In this document: positions 33,837-42,164 of the stretch, one piece after another
How positions within the stretch are numbered: the stretch's first letter is position 1
How the letters are laid out: each line of letters starts with the position of its first letter
Assembly (NCBI GenBank): GCA_016188355.1
Contig: JACPHY010000008.1
Span: 1-53,993, forward strand
DNA length: 53,993 nt
Source: Candidatus Uhrbacteria bacterium
GTDB taxonomy: Bacteria; Patescibacteriota; Patescibacteriia; JACPHY01
Direction: 5' to 3'
Translations under genes and position numbers: made by a program
Notes under the pieces: model-generated
Database searches by the model: none
What the model was told of the DNA's origin: nothing
Seen by the model: only the letters and a program-made list of their open reading frames with translations

Positions 33837-33864
33837 CCGCACCGCTGCGTACGCAGCGGTGCGG
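33837..33864 (+). terminator. ftsH terminator
   Basis: A perfect 28-nt palindrome (arms 33837-33850 / 33851-33864) with an ATTCTT tail, 6 nt after the ftsH stop; the convergent amidohydrolase ends 21 nt beyond it. Confidence 0.8.
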
Positions 33865-33884
33865 ATTCTTGTGCGCGCCATGCA

Positions 33885-34709
33885 TTACGAATGCAGGAAG
33901 AGTGTTTCCGCAAGCCCCGAAAACACCCAAGGACGCTCCGCTGGGGCGAACACCTGCTCGACCAGCGCGACGTACGGATCAAACTCATGGAGACCGGTAT
34001 GCATGCCCGCGTAATCCGTGCCAAACATCATTTTCTGCCGCACATCGGGGAAATAGGCAAACGCCCGATCGAGATCTCGTGCGTACTGTTGCACGAGCGG
34101 ACGAATCCGATCTGCTCCTCCCACGGAATCGATGGTTCCTGAACAATCGGTATAGACGTTTGCATTCTTGCTCACCACATTCGCCGTCTCGAGCAGGTAC
34201 GGAAATCCAAAATGCGCGATCACCATGGGACATGCAGGTACGCGCATGGCGAGGACATCCACATGGATCGGATGGCTGTAGAGCAGCATCGCCTGCTGTT
34301 CGATATCGTATACATCCCCGCAGTGAAAAATGAGCGGTTTACGGAATTCCGCACACAACTGCGCAAGCGGCACGAGTCGCTCATCGGACGGGTACACGTG
34401 CTGATATCCGGGATAACACTTCACTCCGACAACGGCGCGGTCGGCAAAAAGTACGTGGAGTCGCTCCAACTGCGGCTCCGCCGCTGCGTTCATATCAAAT
34501 GCGGGGATCAGGCGCATGTCCGGATGCGACCGCACGAATGCGTGCACACGATCGAAATCCACGGGGAGCACCTGATCCGCAGCATCATGCGTGGACCAAT
34601 GGTAGATGGTAAAAATCATCCGAACGCGATCCCCCGCCTGCGCTCGATACTGTGCATACGTCGCCTCTTCATAGAGGTGCGTGTGGATGTCAATGATCAT
34701 ATGGAGCAT
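33885..34709 (-). CDS. Amidohydrolase family 2 (TIM-barrel metal hydrolase)
   Basis: 274 aa. MIIDIHTHLYEE gives the HxH metal motif after strand 1. VVGVKCYPGYQHVYPSD, PLIFHCGDVYD, MVIAHFGFPYL and MMFGTDYAG supply the usual Lys/Glu region, two further His and the final metal-binding Asp (GTDY). This fits the ACMSD/uronate-isomerase-like branch of amidohydrolases that cleave or decarboxylate small carbocyclic or amide substrates. The substrate is not predictable. Start at ATG 34709 with AGGAAAA just upstream; ATG 34700 is possible. Confidence 0.85.
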   Translation of the reverse strand: MLHMIIDIHTHLYEEATYAQYRAQAGDRVRMIFTIYHWSTHDAADQVLPVDFDRVHAFVRSHPDMRLIPAFDMNAAAEPQLERLHVLFADRAVVGVKCYPGYQHVYPSDERLVPLAQLCAEFRKPLIFHCGDVYDIEQQAMLLYSHPIHVDVLAMRVPACPMVIAHFGFPYLLETANVVSKNANVYTDCSGTIDSVGGADRIRPLVQQYARDLDRAFAYFPDVRQKMMFGTDYAGMHTGLHEFDPYVALVEQVFAPAERPWVFSGLAETLFLHS

Positions 34710-34728
34710 TTTTCCTGTAGCTTTTCCT

Positions 34729-34755
34729 TTCGCTTATTCGTACGAATATGAGATT
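34729..34755 (+). repeat. Palindromic intergenic repeat, copy 3
   Basis: Identical to copy 1 over 27 nt; palindrome TATTCGTACGAATA at 34735-34748. It lies 20 nt upstream of the amidohydrolase ATG and next to the 13-nt tandem repeat. Confidence 0.9.
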
Positions 34756-34765
34756 GGGCGCCAAC

Positions 34766-34826
34766 AAGCTGCAAGCTCAAGCTGCAAGCTCAAGCTGCAA
34801 GCTCAAGCTGCAAGCTCAAGCTGCAA
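34766..34826. repeat. 13-nt tandem repeat, 4.7 copies
   Basis: Four exact copies of AAGCTGCAAGCTC followed by a 9-nt partial copy. The unit contains AGCTTGCAGCTT-like dyads, so the array can fold into hairpins. It lies in a 245-nt gap between the amidohydrolase gene and tRNA-Pro that holds no gene. Confidence 0.95.
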
Positions 34827-34954
34827 CAGTAAGAATAGCGCACGGTGATGTAGTGCGTGCAGCACGAGCTGCCGATACTCACGCTGCGCATGGATAACGA
34901 AATACACCGCCGAACCAACGTTCGGGGTGTATTTCGCGGGCATCCAGGACACTG

Positions 34955-35027
34955 TCGGGCCGGCCGGGCTTGAACCGGCGACCTCACGGTCCCGAACCGT
35001 GCGTTCTACCAACTGAACTACGGCCCG
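34955..35027 (-). tRNA. tRNA-Pro (anticodon CGG)
   Basis: A complete 73-nt cloverleaf: acceptor CGGGCCG/CGGCCCG, T8-A9, D stem GTTC/GAAC, anticodon stem CACGG/CCGTG with loop TTCGGGA, T stem GCCGG/CCGGC with TTCAAGC, discriminator A. CCA is not encoded. Confidence 0.95.
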
Positions 35028-35186
35028 ACACTGCACTGCATGCCACCCGGTACCAACGTACACGGCTCCCATGACACCTGCAACTCTGCGGAAGCGACAA
35101 GCCCATCTCCGCGCATCTGGAAGCACGAAACGCATATTGACGCAGCAGTGACCCCATGAGAGCATCCTCCCTGAGGAGGAAAGCGC

Positions 35187-35513
35187 ATGCCAAAACCGAA
35201 ACGCTATCAATTCGACGAGAGTAGCGAGGCGTGCATCGAGGAAATTGCCGGATTCTTCCGCTGCACCAACGCCGATGCAATCCGAAATGCGCTCAGTCTC
35301 ACCGCGGTCATCGTGCGCGCATTCGAACGCAACCGAAACATCGAACTCTACCTCGGTCGCAACAACGTGCCAGCGACCAAACTCGACATCCGCGACATGA
35401 TCCAGCGAGAGCGGGATACCCCTCCCCCAAAGGGGCGGCCACGGGAACCAAAATTTCGTCTGATCCTGGATCTCATCCATGGGAGAAGCGCAGACGACCC
35501 CACAAAGCCCTGA
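35187..35513 (+). CDS. Ribbon-helix-helix-like small protein
   Basis: 108 aa. The order short strand-helix-turn-helix (YQFDESSEACIEEIAGFFRC, then TNADAIRNALSLTAVIVRAF) resembles RHH regulators with the ..s.sEvIR.AL.l...l... helix pair, but the ribbon is weak; the C-terminus is basic and Pro-rich (KGRPREPKFRL). It could be a DNA-binding regulator or antitoxin-like protein; no toxin lies next to it. AGGAGG precedes the ATG by 7 nt, and a 6-bp hairpin TCCTCC/GGAGGA (35165-35182) covers exactly this ribosome binding site, suggesting weak or regulated translation. Confidence 0.6.
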   Translation: MPKPKRYQFDESSEACIEEIAGFFRCTNADAIRNALSLTAVIVRAFERNRNIELYLGRNNVPATKLDIRDMIQRERDTPPPKGRPREPKFRLILDLIHGRSADDPTKP

Positions 35514-35524
35514 CCCACGGAAAA

Positions 35525-35550
35525 GCACCACAAGCCACTGCTTGTGGTGC
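35525..35550. terminator. Bidirectional terminator
   Basis: 11-bp stem (35525-35535 / 35540-35550) between two convergent genes; on the minus strand it ends in TTTT. Confidence 0.75.
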
Positions 35551-35557
35551 AGTCATG

Positions 35558-37159
35558 TCATTCAGCAGGCGGCACATCCGGCGCACTCCGCTGTCGCAGT
35601 TGCCGACGCGGGGAAATATCCGCGTCATAGGTGCCCAGCGCCAACCGCAACCGCTGCACGGCACTCAGAATGACGCCGCCATCCGCGGTCGATTCGGGGC
35701 TTTCCCCATGCGCTTGGGAGAGACCGGCCGTACACTTCGACTCCAATGCTCGCGTCAACGCATCCTCCGTGACTATCACGGGTGCGGTGAGATCGATTCC
35801 ATGCTCCGTACGTATCTCACGCATCCACTGGAACGCGCGACGGGTAGCATCGCGCTCCTTGATTCGCGTAGGAAGCTCGAGGAGATGATCTAATTTCGCT
35901 GCGCGCCATTGCGTGGCGAAATCTTCCCGCAACATCTCCAGCTTCGCCTTGCGCTCGGGTTCCCGACGATCCCAATCTTCCATTTTGGCCTCCGCCGCTG
36001 CCTGCTCCCGGACGAGATCTTGGTACTGCGGATCATCCCCCACACACAATCTGATCATCACGCCCATAAACTGCACGAACCCCGGCATGGTGTATTGAAT
36101 CCAAATTTTTCCATCGCGTCGCTCATGCGTCGCATTCAACGTGGAGAGCATGGTGAGCGTCCGAAGCAGCTGCCTCGCATCATCTACGGATCCAATGCTT
36201 TCACGAGAGAGAGGCGATCGATCTGTCTGTAGTGCACCTTCCTTACCCAGAGACTCCGCAAAAACAAAGCCGCTCAACTCAAGATCGGCAACAATGGACT
36301 GTTTAAACTGCCACCACCCGAGGTCCTCTTGTTGGAACTCCCACCACCCGGCATCATCTCCTTGGAACCGCTGCCGCTCCTGCTCCTCCGTTGCCTCCCA
36401 GCGGTGAACCATGGCATCGCGCGCTTCCGGACTAAACAACTCCCGCGTCGCAATGGCCTGAAGCATCCGAGTTGCGCGTCGCACCTGTTGCTCCATCTGG
36501 TTCTCCTCGGCACGCATCTCCTTCTGGTAGTCATCCTCTCGTTGCACTGCTGCTTCCACCGCATCCAATGCCGCCGCGTCGGGCAGCTCTCCCACGAGCG
36601 TTGACGGAAGTGCGGCGAGTGTCGCACGTACATCGCGCGCATGATTCACGTGATTCAAGGAAGGGATCTTTGGTTGATCCCAACGTGCGCTAATGACGAG
36701 TTCTTGCAGTCGCGGGTCTTGATATTGATCCGCATGTCCCAGCTCGTGGAGCAGCGTCGCAATATCGACCGGCGTCTCGAGCGGCGGGACGACAACCTCC
36801 TTCCCCAAGAGGTCATACCAATAATTTCCCAAACGTTCGGTTACCTGATACACGGGAACCTTGTGGGGATTCGCCATGGCGAGAAGATCCACGCGCTCCG
36901 ACGTACCCGGGCGCACGAGCACGAGCGACCGTACGCGCTGCGCACGTCCCCAAGCGATCTGCTCTGACTTCGTGTTGTCACCGGTCTTCCGTTCCACCAT
37001 TTCCGCAACTGGGCGATCTTTCCGCTCGTACTCCAATTCCGCGGTGCACTGCAACGTACCGTGCGCATCACGATATTCCACCGTGCGGCGGATGATCTCC
37101 GATTCGGACTCCGGGTGGAGAGATGCGGATTCGAACGCAGACGGCATGTTGTGTTCCAT
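35558..37159 (-). CDS. Unknown 533-aa protein with a HELGH zinc-protease motif
   Basis: I know no close family. An HExxH site (VDIATLLHELGHADQYQDPR, His at about 138 and 142) is followed by two Glu-rich regions. The middle and C-terminal parts (about residues 220-300 and 410-450) are charged, Arg/Glu/Gln-rich and probably coiled coil, and there is a WW-repeat (AGWWEFQQEDLGWWQFKQS). There is no signal peptide and no membrane helix, so it is cytosolic. A zinc-dependent peptidase is possible. ATG 37159 is used; further in-frame ATG/GTG starts occur up to 37219. Confidence 0.6.
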   Translation of the reverse strand: MEHNMPSAFESASLHPESESEIIRRTVEYRDAHGTLQCTAELEYERKDRPVAEMVERKTGDNTKSEQIAWGRAQRVRSLVLVRPGTSERVDLLAMANPHKVPVYQVTERLGNYWYDLLGKEVVVPPLETPVDIATLLHELGHADQYQDPRLQELVISARWDQPKIPSLNHVNHARDVRATLAALPSTLVGELPDAAALDAVEAAVQREDDYQKEMRAEENQMEQQVRRATRMLQAIATRELFSPEARDAMVHRWEATEEQERQRFQGDDAGWWEFQQEDLGWWQFKQSIVADLELSGFVFAESLGKEGALQTDRSPLSRESIGSVDDARQLLRTLTMLSTLNATHERRDGKIWIQYTMPGFVQFMGVMIRLCVGDDPQYQDLVREQAAAEAKMEDWDRREPERKAKLEMLREDFATQWRAAKLDHLLELPTRIKERDATRRAFQWMREIRTEHGIDLTAPVIVTEDALTRALESKCTAGLSQAHGESPESTADGGVILSAVQRLRLALGTYDADISPRRQLRQRSAPDVPPAE

Positions 37160-37237
37160 AGATACCCACATGCACAAACGATCCCCAACTGTAGGAAAAG
37201 TATACCATCGCGCAACCACGGTTGCGGGAATAAAAGA

Positions 37238-37265
37238 ACGCCCTGAGCAAGACTGCTCAGGGCGT
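37238..37265 (-). terminator. Terminator of the ASCH-AroE-like gene
   Basis: 12-bp stem (37238-37249 / 37254-37265, loop AGAC), followed on the minus strand by TTCTTTTATT; 5 nt after the stop. Confidence 0.85.
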
Positions 37266-37270
37266 AATTG

Positions 37271-38743
37271 CTACGTCGCCGGGATCATATGGGACCGTGC
37301 TGCGATCCACATGTACTCCGCGATCTGCGGGCGCGCAACTCCTCGTGCGCGAACGAAGCGCTCATGCACGATCCGGAATGCATCGATCGCCTGTTCGACC
37401 ACCATCGGAATGCCATCAAGCACCGGAAGCCCGAGGGTCCGCGCCTGCTGCAGCATGATCGTCTCCTCGTGTGCGAGCACGATATCTGCAATCACGGTGT
37501 TGGGTCGACATCGCGCCAATACCTGGAGAGCGTATGCATGATTTTCTGCGATGCCCGTCGGCGATGGCGGGAGCGTCACCGGCCCGAGCGCCGAGTATGC
37601 AATCATCTCCCCATTGCCCTTGCTCGTCGTGTTCACCACGGCATCGGCATCGGCAACCAACTCGTGGAGCGCGGTTTCCGATGCAGCGATCACGGCCGCA
37701 TCATCGTATTCGGGATGCGTACCCCGCACGAACGAGGTGATGCGGCGAGCCAATTCCTCCGCACGCACAACCGTCCGATTGCAAATCCGGAGCTGCGCAC
37801 CGCGCGCGGCGAGGGCGAAGGCAATCGCATCTCCAGCTCCTCCGGCACCCAGGACCACCACCGTGGCACCCCGAATGGAGCGCCCCGTCACGCGTAGCGC
37901 CTGCTCCAGGGATACGGCGAATCCCTCACCGTCCGTGTTGTACCCCTCCAATGCACCCGATAAGGTCCGCCGAATAACATTCACCGCACCCATGGCTGCC
38001 GCGAGCGGATCCACCGTGTCGAGATGCGATAGCACCGCCTGCTTGAATCCTACGCCCGCACCGCCGCCGAGATACCACGGGTCATTCCGAAATGCATCCA
38101 GCACTTCGGGTATGCGTGCAGGATCTCCGGTGACCATGACGCTCACGTAGGGAAGACCGAAGCCACGATATGCCGCATTCCAGAGGAGCGGCGTATATGC
38201 CGGATACTCGTGCGCAATGAGCGGCACCGTTCCTCCCGCAGTGCTCATGGCGCGCAAGGCATCCTGCGCCGTTCCCGACACCACCTGCGGCTGTCCATAC
38301 GGTTGCCGCGCGATGCGCAGGATACCCGCATCGATACAATCCACCAGCGTTCGGTGCGGCATGCGCATATCTTCCTCGTACGTAAATTCCACGATCGTCA
38401 CCACATCGTCGGGAACGATGCATCGGTCGTAGTAACGGGCAAGCACCTGCTGCAGCGCATCGGGATCATCCTCAAACTTCGGACTCCCCCGCAGATCCGC
38501 CACACGTACCTCGCTCATGCTCGTGACGGCGACGCGCTGAATCCGTACCCAGCACGTGTAGAGATCCTCTCCATCCTCCGTCCGACACCGCACGCGCGCA
38601 CGCTCCTTCGGCGCATATCCGCGGACATGCTCCGCATCGCGCATCCCCAATCGTACGGTCCGCGTGATCTGTCGATTCGTGAGCTCCACGAGACAGTGCG
38701 GACGAAACCAAATTTCTGGTGGACTATGCCGCAATTCCTGCAC
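37271..38743 (-). CDS. Fusion of an ASCH-like domain with a shikimate dehydrogenase-like enzyme
   Basis: 490 aa. Residues about 10-122 resemble an ASCH/PUA-like domain (TNRQITRTVRLG as in K.qT.T.R, RVRCRT strand, CIVPDDVVTIVEFTYEE). Residues about 165-490 are AroE-like: Lys234 (GVGFKQAVL), GAVNVIRRT, EGYNTDGEGFAVSLE, NADP loop VVLGAGGAGDAIA, NRTVVRAEEL and the final MVVEQAIDAFR. The two shikimate-binding serines (SlSP motif) are replaced (AHEYPAYTPLLWN), so the substrate may differ. Start is GTG 38743, with GGAGGTGA 4 nt upstream. Confidence 0.75.
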   Translation of the reverse strand: MQELRHSPPEIWFRPHCLVELTNRQITRTVRLGMRDAEHVRGYAPKERARVRCRTEDGEDLYTCWVRIQRVAVTSMSEVRVADLRGSPKFEDDPDALQQVLARYYDRCIVPDDVVTIVEFTYEEDMRMPHRTLVDCIDAGILRIARQPYGQPQVVSGTAQDALRAMSTAGGTVPLIAHEYPAYTPLLWNAAYRGFGLPYVSVMVTGDPARIPEVLDAFRNDPWYLGGGAGVGFKQAVLSHLDTVDPLAAAMGAVNVIRRTLSGALEGYNTDGEGFAVSLEQALRVTGRSIRGATVVVLGAGGAGDAIAFALAARGAQLRICNRTVVRAEELARRITSFVRGTHPEYDDAAVIAASETALHELVADADAVVNTTSKGNGEMIAYSALGPVTLPPSPTGIAENHAYALQVLARCRPNTVIADIVLAHEETIMLQQARTLGLPVLDGIPMVVEQAIDAFRIVHERFVRARGVARPQIAEYMWIAARSHMIPAT

Positions 38744-38932
38744 GGGTCACCTCCACTACGAGAAAAGAACAAGGCTCCATCCGCACGCGAACGTGCTTGG
38801 CTGGACCTCTGTGCACACGGTACCGAGCAGCAGGCGCTCGGTCAACGCATCCGCGCTCCTGCCGGAATATCCGATCAATGCAACACCCTCCGCAGACGAT
38901 CACAGGGCATTGCACTGATCAATATTGCTCCA

Positions 38933-39003
38933 TTGGGGGGCAAGGATTCGAACCTTGATTCACGGCTCCAAAGGCCGCTGTCTTACCATTGGACGACCCC
39001 CCA
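38933..39003 (-). tRNA. tRNA-Gln (anticodon TTG)
   Basis: 71-nt cloverleaf: acceptor TGGGGGG/CCCCCCA, D arm GTCC..AGAC, anticodon stem GCGGC/GCCGT with loop CTTTGGA, T arm CAAGG-TTCGAAT-CCTTG, discriminator A; CCA not encoded. The 190 nt between it and the ASCH-AroE gene contain only a short 7-bp hairpin. Confidence 0.95.
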
Positions 39004-39015
39004 ATCGTTCGATCA

Positions 39016-39930
39016 TCAGACGCGCAGGTACCGGCGCAACGCCAGCGCCGAAATGAACACCGTGAGCAGGGAGAGACTCAAAATCTCCGCGCCCACGATC
39101 ACTCCTGCATGGTCGCGGAAGAATAGCACCATGTCAACGCCACGCGGACCAAGAAGCTCGCGCAATGTGGGTGCAATCACCCGCAACACCAGGGTCGTAA
39201 TCCCATAGGCAAGGCCCGTCGCCAGCGCACTTGCCAGCACCCCCATAATGAGAAACGGGGTACGCACAAACCAATTGGTCGCCCCCACGAGCTTCATGAT
39301 ACCCACCTCCTCGCGGCGCGCGTACGTAGCAATGCGCATGGCATTGATGATGATGAGGAGCGTCACGGCAAAGGAAAGTGCACTCATCACCATGCCCACC
39401 AACCGCACACGATCGGTGACCACCGTGAGGCGCTCCACGAGCACCCGTCCATCCGACGCACTCGTGGCCGCAACACGACCAGCGAATGCGGGCTCCTCAA
39501 ACAATCGTGCGAGCGCGGGAAAATCCTCCGGCCTCCGGAGCTGCATGCGCAATTCTGGACCAAACGGATTCTCGCCCAGCTCGTCGAGCGCCGCGAGTAC
39601 GTCCGCATTTCCCCGGTGCAACTCCCTGAATTCCGCGAGCACCTGCGCCCGCGATCGATGCTCCACGCTCGCAACTTCCTCGCGCTGCTCGAGATCGATC
39701 CGCGTCGCATCCACCTCAGACTCCGCAATGCTCGAACGAAATTGCACGCGGAGGTCCACACGCGATTCCAGTGCATGCAAGGCGATTTGCCCCGCCACAT
39801 TCACCGCAAGCAACACATGCACGCTCAGCAGCGTCAACGTCAAAATCACGACCGTCGTCGTGGTCAACCAAATATTCCGACCGAAATCCTGCAGCGCGAA
39901 TTTGAGCAGACGCAAGGGAGTAGTGAGCAT
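39016..39930 (-). CDS. ftsX: Cell division ABC transporter permease FtsX
   Basis: 304 aa with four membrane helices (about 20-45, 182-205, 232-255, 280-302) and an extracellular domain between the first two; IATYARREEVGIMKLVGATN is the family's R..Ei.imklvGA. motif. FtsX with FtsE transmits a signal to cell wall hydrolases at division. It starts 12 nt after ftsE. Confidence 0.94.
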   Translation of the reverse strand: MLTTPLRLLKFALQDFGRNIWLTTTTVVILTLTLLSVHVLLAVNVAGQIALHALESRVDLRVQFRSSIAESEVDATRIDLEQREEVASVEHRSRAQVLAEFRELHRGNADVLAALDELGENPFGPELRMQLRRPEDFPALARLFEEPAFAGRVAATSASDGRVLVERLTVVTDRVRLVGMVMSALSFAVTLLIIINAMRIATYARREEVGIMKLVGATNWFVRTPFLIMGVLASALATGLAYGITTLVLRVIAPTLRELLGPRGVDMVLFFRDHAGVIVGAEILSLSLLTVFISALALRRYLRV

Positions 39931-39942
39931 GCGGTTGACGCA

Positions 39943-40623
39943 TTACAATCGATACTTCCCGTGTGGCTGATCGCTCACCACACGGCCGCCGTCCAACGCA
40001 ATAACTCTCCGGCGTACCATATTCACGATATCGCGATTGTGCGTCACCAAGAGCACCGTCGTGCCAAAGCTATTAATTTTTTCGAGGAGATCCGCAATCT
40101 CCCGCGTGTGGAGCGAATCAAGGTTACCGGTCGGCTCATCCGCGACGAGAATCTTTGGACGATGCACCAACGCCCGAGCAATCGCGACCCGCTGCTGTTC
40201 CCCACCGGAGAGCTGATTTGGGAATCGATCCGATTTCGCGTGGAGATCCACCATCCGGAGCACATTCGGTACCACCTCACGGATACGACTCCGCGGTGCT
40301 CCGCACACCTCCAATGCAAACGCCACGTTTTCTGCGACGGTTTTTCGATGGAGGAGCTTAAAGTCCTGAAACACTGTCCCAATCTGCCGACGGAGCGTCG
40401 AGATATCGCGCGTCCGAATCCGGCTGATATTCCACCCCCCAATCGTCATCGTTCCGGACGTCGGCTGCTCCTCGGCGATGAGTAATTTCACGAGCGTTGT
40501 TTTTCCGGTCCCGCTCTGTCCCACCAAGGACACAAACTCCCCAGGCTCGATGGTGAAACTCACCGTATCGAGCGCACGGACATTCGGCGGATACTCCTTG
40601 GTGACGCCGTCAAAGGTAATCAG
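39943..40623 (-). CDS. ftsE: Cell division ATP-binding protein FtsE, probable CTG start
   Basis: 226 aa. Walker A is [15 protein letters not shown], signature motif [19 protein letters not shown], Walker [14 protein letters not shown] and H-loop [11 protein letters not shown]. The family's N-terminal strand ([20 protein letters not shown]) is encoded upstream of the first usable GTG (40563), and an in-frame TAA lies five codons before it. Between this stop and the strand the only candidates are CTG 40623-40621 and ATT 40620. CTG overlaps the TGA of the methyltransferase gene as CTGA, the analogue of the usual ATGA coupling, so CTG is the most likely start. Confidence 0.92.
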   Translation of the reverse strand: MITFDGVTKEYPPNVRALDTVSFTIEPGEFVSLVGQSGTGKTTLVKLLIAEEQPTSGTMTIGGWNISRIRTRDISTLRRQIGTVFQDFKLLHRKTVAENVAFALEVCGAPRSRIREVVPNVLRMVDLHAKSDRFPNQLSGGEQQRVAIARALVHRPKILVADEPTGNLDSLHTREIADLLEKINSFGTTVLLVTHNRDIVNMVRRRVIALDGGRVVSDQPHGKYRL

Positions 40624-41360
40624 ATGGTATGGGTACGCTTACGAGCGACCGCAATACAGCCATTGCCCCAGGAGCTTCGCCACCGTCCATCGAGCACCAC
40701 GAGCACCCAGAGCACTGGGTATGCCACGAGCACGAGCGGACGCGCAATGCGCTGCAGTATTTGGAAGAGCTCCCACGCAAGGGCCCCTGGCGGACCGAAC
40801 GTCCTCCGAAGGACCATCACCTGGAACCCGGACGCCCGGAGCAACGCGGTGAGCGTGTCCGGAGCAAACCCTTCGCGTACATGGTCCTCCTGTGCATAGG
40901 ACGCAAATCGATGGAACCAGCGGCGCTGGGGTATCGCAGGGACATGCACGATGCACCACCCTCCTGGCTCCAGTACCGCAGCGAATTGCGTCAGTGCCTG
41001 TCCAGGATCCCGCACGTGCTCAAGGACGTCTACCGTATACACGATACCATACTGCGCACGCGTCGTGAGCGCGGTCACATCCCCCACCTCCACACGAACT
41101 GCACCCGTCAAATCCGTCTCCCGCAAACGACCGCGCAATCGTTCGACGACCTTGGGATCAATATCAAGAGCATCCACCCGAATGGCGGGCCACCGCCGCA
41201 CCGCCCATCGCGCATTCTCCCCGCGACCGCAGCCCGCATCGAGGAGTCGCGTGCCCGGCCGCGCAAGCTCTCGCATTGCTCGACGCACCGCACGATTGCG
41301 GATCTGTTCGCCCACATGACACTTCCCCCACCAGTCGAGCAATTGTTTACGAATATCCAT
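40620..41360 (-). CDS. SAM-dependent methyltransferase (class I)
   Basis: 246 aa. The SAM-binding motif is RLLDAGCGRGENARWAV, followed by DALDIDPKVVERL (motif II acid), VEVGDVTAL and IVYTVDVLEHVRDPGQAL (the D.lEH motif), then LEPGGWCIVHVPAIPQ. This is a UbiE/COQ5-type class I methyltransferase; the substrate is unknown. A C-terminal hydrophobic segment (VLVAYPVLWVLVVL) may bind membranes. It starts at ATG 41360 behind a GGGG-rich sequence and overlaps ftsE. Confidence 0.85.
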   Translation of the reverse strand: MDIRKQLLDWWGKCHVGEQIRNRAVRRAMRELARPGTRLLDAGCGRGENARWAVRRWPAIRVDALDIDPKVVERLRGRLRETDLTGAVRVEVGDVTALTTRAQYGIVYTVDVLEHVRDPGQALTQFAAVLEPGGWCIVHVPAIPQRRWFHRFASYAQEDHVREGFAPDTLTALLRASGFQVMVLRRTFGPPGALAWELFQILQRIARPLVLVAYPVLWVLVVLDGRWRSSWGNGCIAVARKRTHTI

Positions 41361-41391
41361 ACCCCGGTATGGTACCCACGGTACACGAAAA

Positions 41392-41418
41392 ACCGTACCC
41401 ATCGAAGACGGGTACGGT
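41392..41418 (-). terminator. Terminator of the small cysteine protein gene
   Basis: 9-bp stem (41392-41400 / 41410-41418), followed on the minus strand by TTTTT; 27 nt after the stop at 41446 and just upstream of the methyltransferase gene. Confidence 0.75.
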
Positions 41419-41445
41419 GAGCATCCGCGGGTCATGAACGTGAAA

Positions 41446-41955
41446 CTACAACGCCCAGCTCCGATCCTTGACCACGAATTGCGCGAGCACCTTTTGGCTC
41501 TCCACGCGACGATGCTCGTCTCCCCAATGGGGCACGTCTTGTTTCTCCAGCAGGGCGAGAGCGGCAAATTTGCCATCAATCCTGGCCTTCGCCTCGACGT
41601 ACCACGCGGTGCGCTCGTAGTGGGGTTCCGGCTCTTGCGGGTTCGGTCGAGCAAATCGACCGAACACCAGAACGCGCCGCTGTCGTTCGTACTCCCGCTG
41701 CCGACGCGCATTACGCTCACGCACGGGCCGTCGAACCTCATCCACTCGCGCCTGTAGCGCGCGCAGCTCCTGCATGAGCTGCAGCGAGAGCTCCATCATG
41801 CGCCGGCAGGTGACACAGTCGACGCGCTCCATGATGGCATCCAGGTTGTCCGGCGGGAACCCGAACAGACAACCGGGCGCCAAGGCGAGTATGAGCTGCG
41901 CACGCTCCGGCAGGCCCGACTGCGATAACTGTTCCGTTAGTGGCTTTGGTTCCAT
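41446..41955 (-). CDS. Hypothetical protein with a CxxC and a charged helix
   Basis: 169 aa from ATG 41955 (GGAGG about 7 nt upstream). It begins MEPKPLTEQLSQSGLPERAQ, has VDCVTCRRMM (CxxC; a single Cys pair plus a further Cys, GCLFG), then a long coiled-coil-like helix (LQLMQELRALQARVDEVRRP, and ERNARRQREYERQRR), ending HWGDEHRRVESQKVL. No family recognised; function unknown. Own terminator follows. Confidence 0.55.
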   Translation of the reverse strand: MEPKPLTEQLSQSGLPERAQLILALAPGCLFGFPPDNLDAIMERVDCVTCRRMMELSLQLMQELRALQARVDEVRRPVRERNARRQREYERQRRVLVFGRFARPNPQEPEPHYERTAWYVEAKARIDGKFAALALLEKQDVPHWGDEHRRVESQKVLAQFVVKDRSWAL

Positions 41956-42076
41956 TACTCCATCCTCCGTGGCGACCAACCGGTACCATTCGCTGGTCAG
42001 GCGCACCGTATCCGAACATGACCACTCTGTCAATCACCCCACCGCCACATGGCGAACCGCATCATTCTGCATCCTC

Positions 42077-42148
42077 AGCCGATGGTGGGATTTGAACCCA
42101 CGACCCATCGCTTACGAAGCGATTGCTCTACCACTGAGCTACATCGGC
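42077..42148 (-). tRNA. tRNA-Thr (anticodon CGT)
   Basis: 72-nt cloverleaf: acceptor GCCGATG/CATCGGC, D stem GCTC/GAGC, anticodon stem ATCGC/GCGAT with loop TTCGTAA, T stem GTGGG/CCCAC with TTCAAAT, discriminator T; CCA not encoded. Confidence 0.95.
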
Positions 42149-42164
42149 TCAAGACGAACAATGA

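Noticed and set aside
34766-34826. Possible CRISPR-like array
   Set aside because: The unit is 13 nt with no spacers between copies, and no cas gene is near, so it is a simple tandem repeat.
34790-35531. Open frames across the tandem repeat and tRNA-Pro
   Set aside because: They read through a tRNA gene and repeated units and have no homology features.
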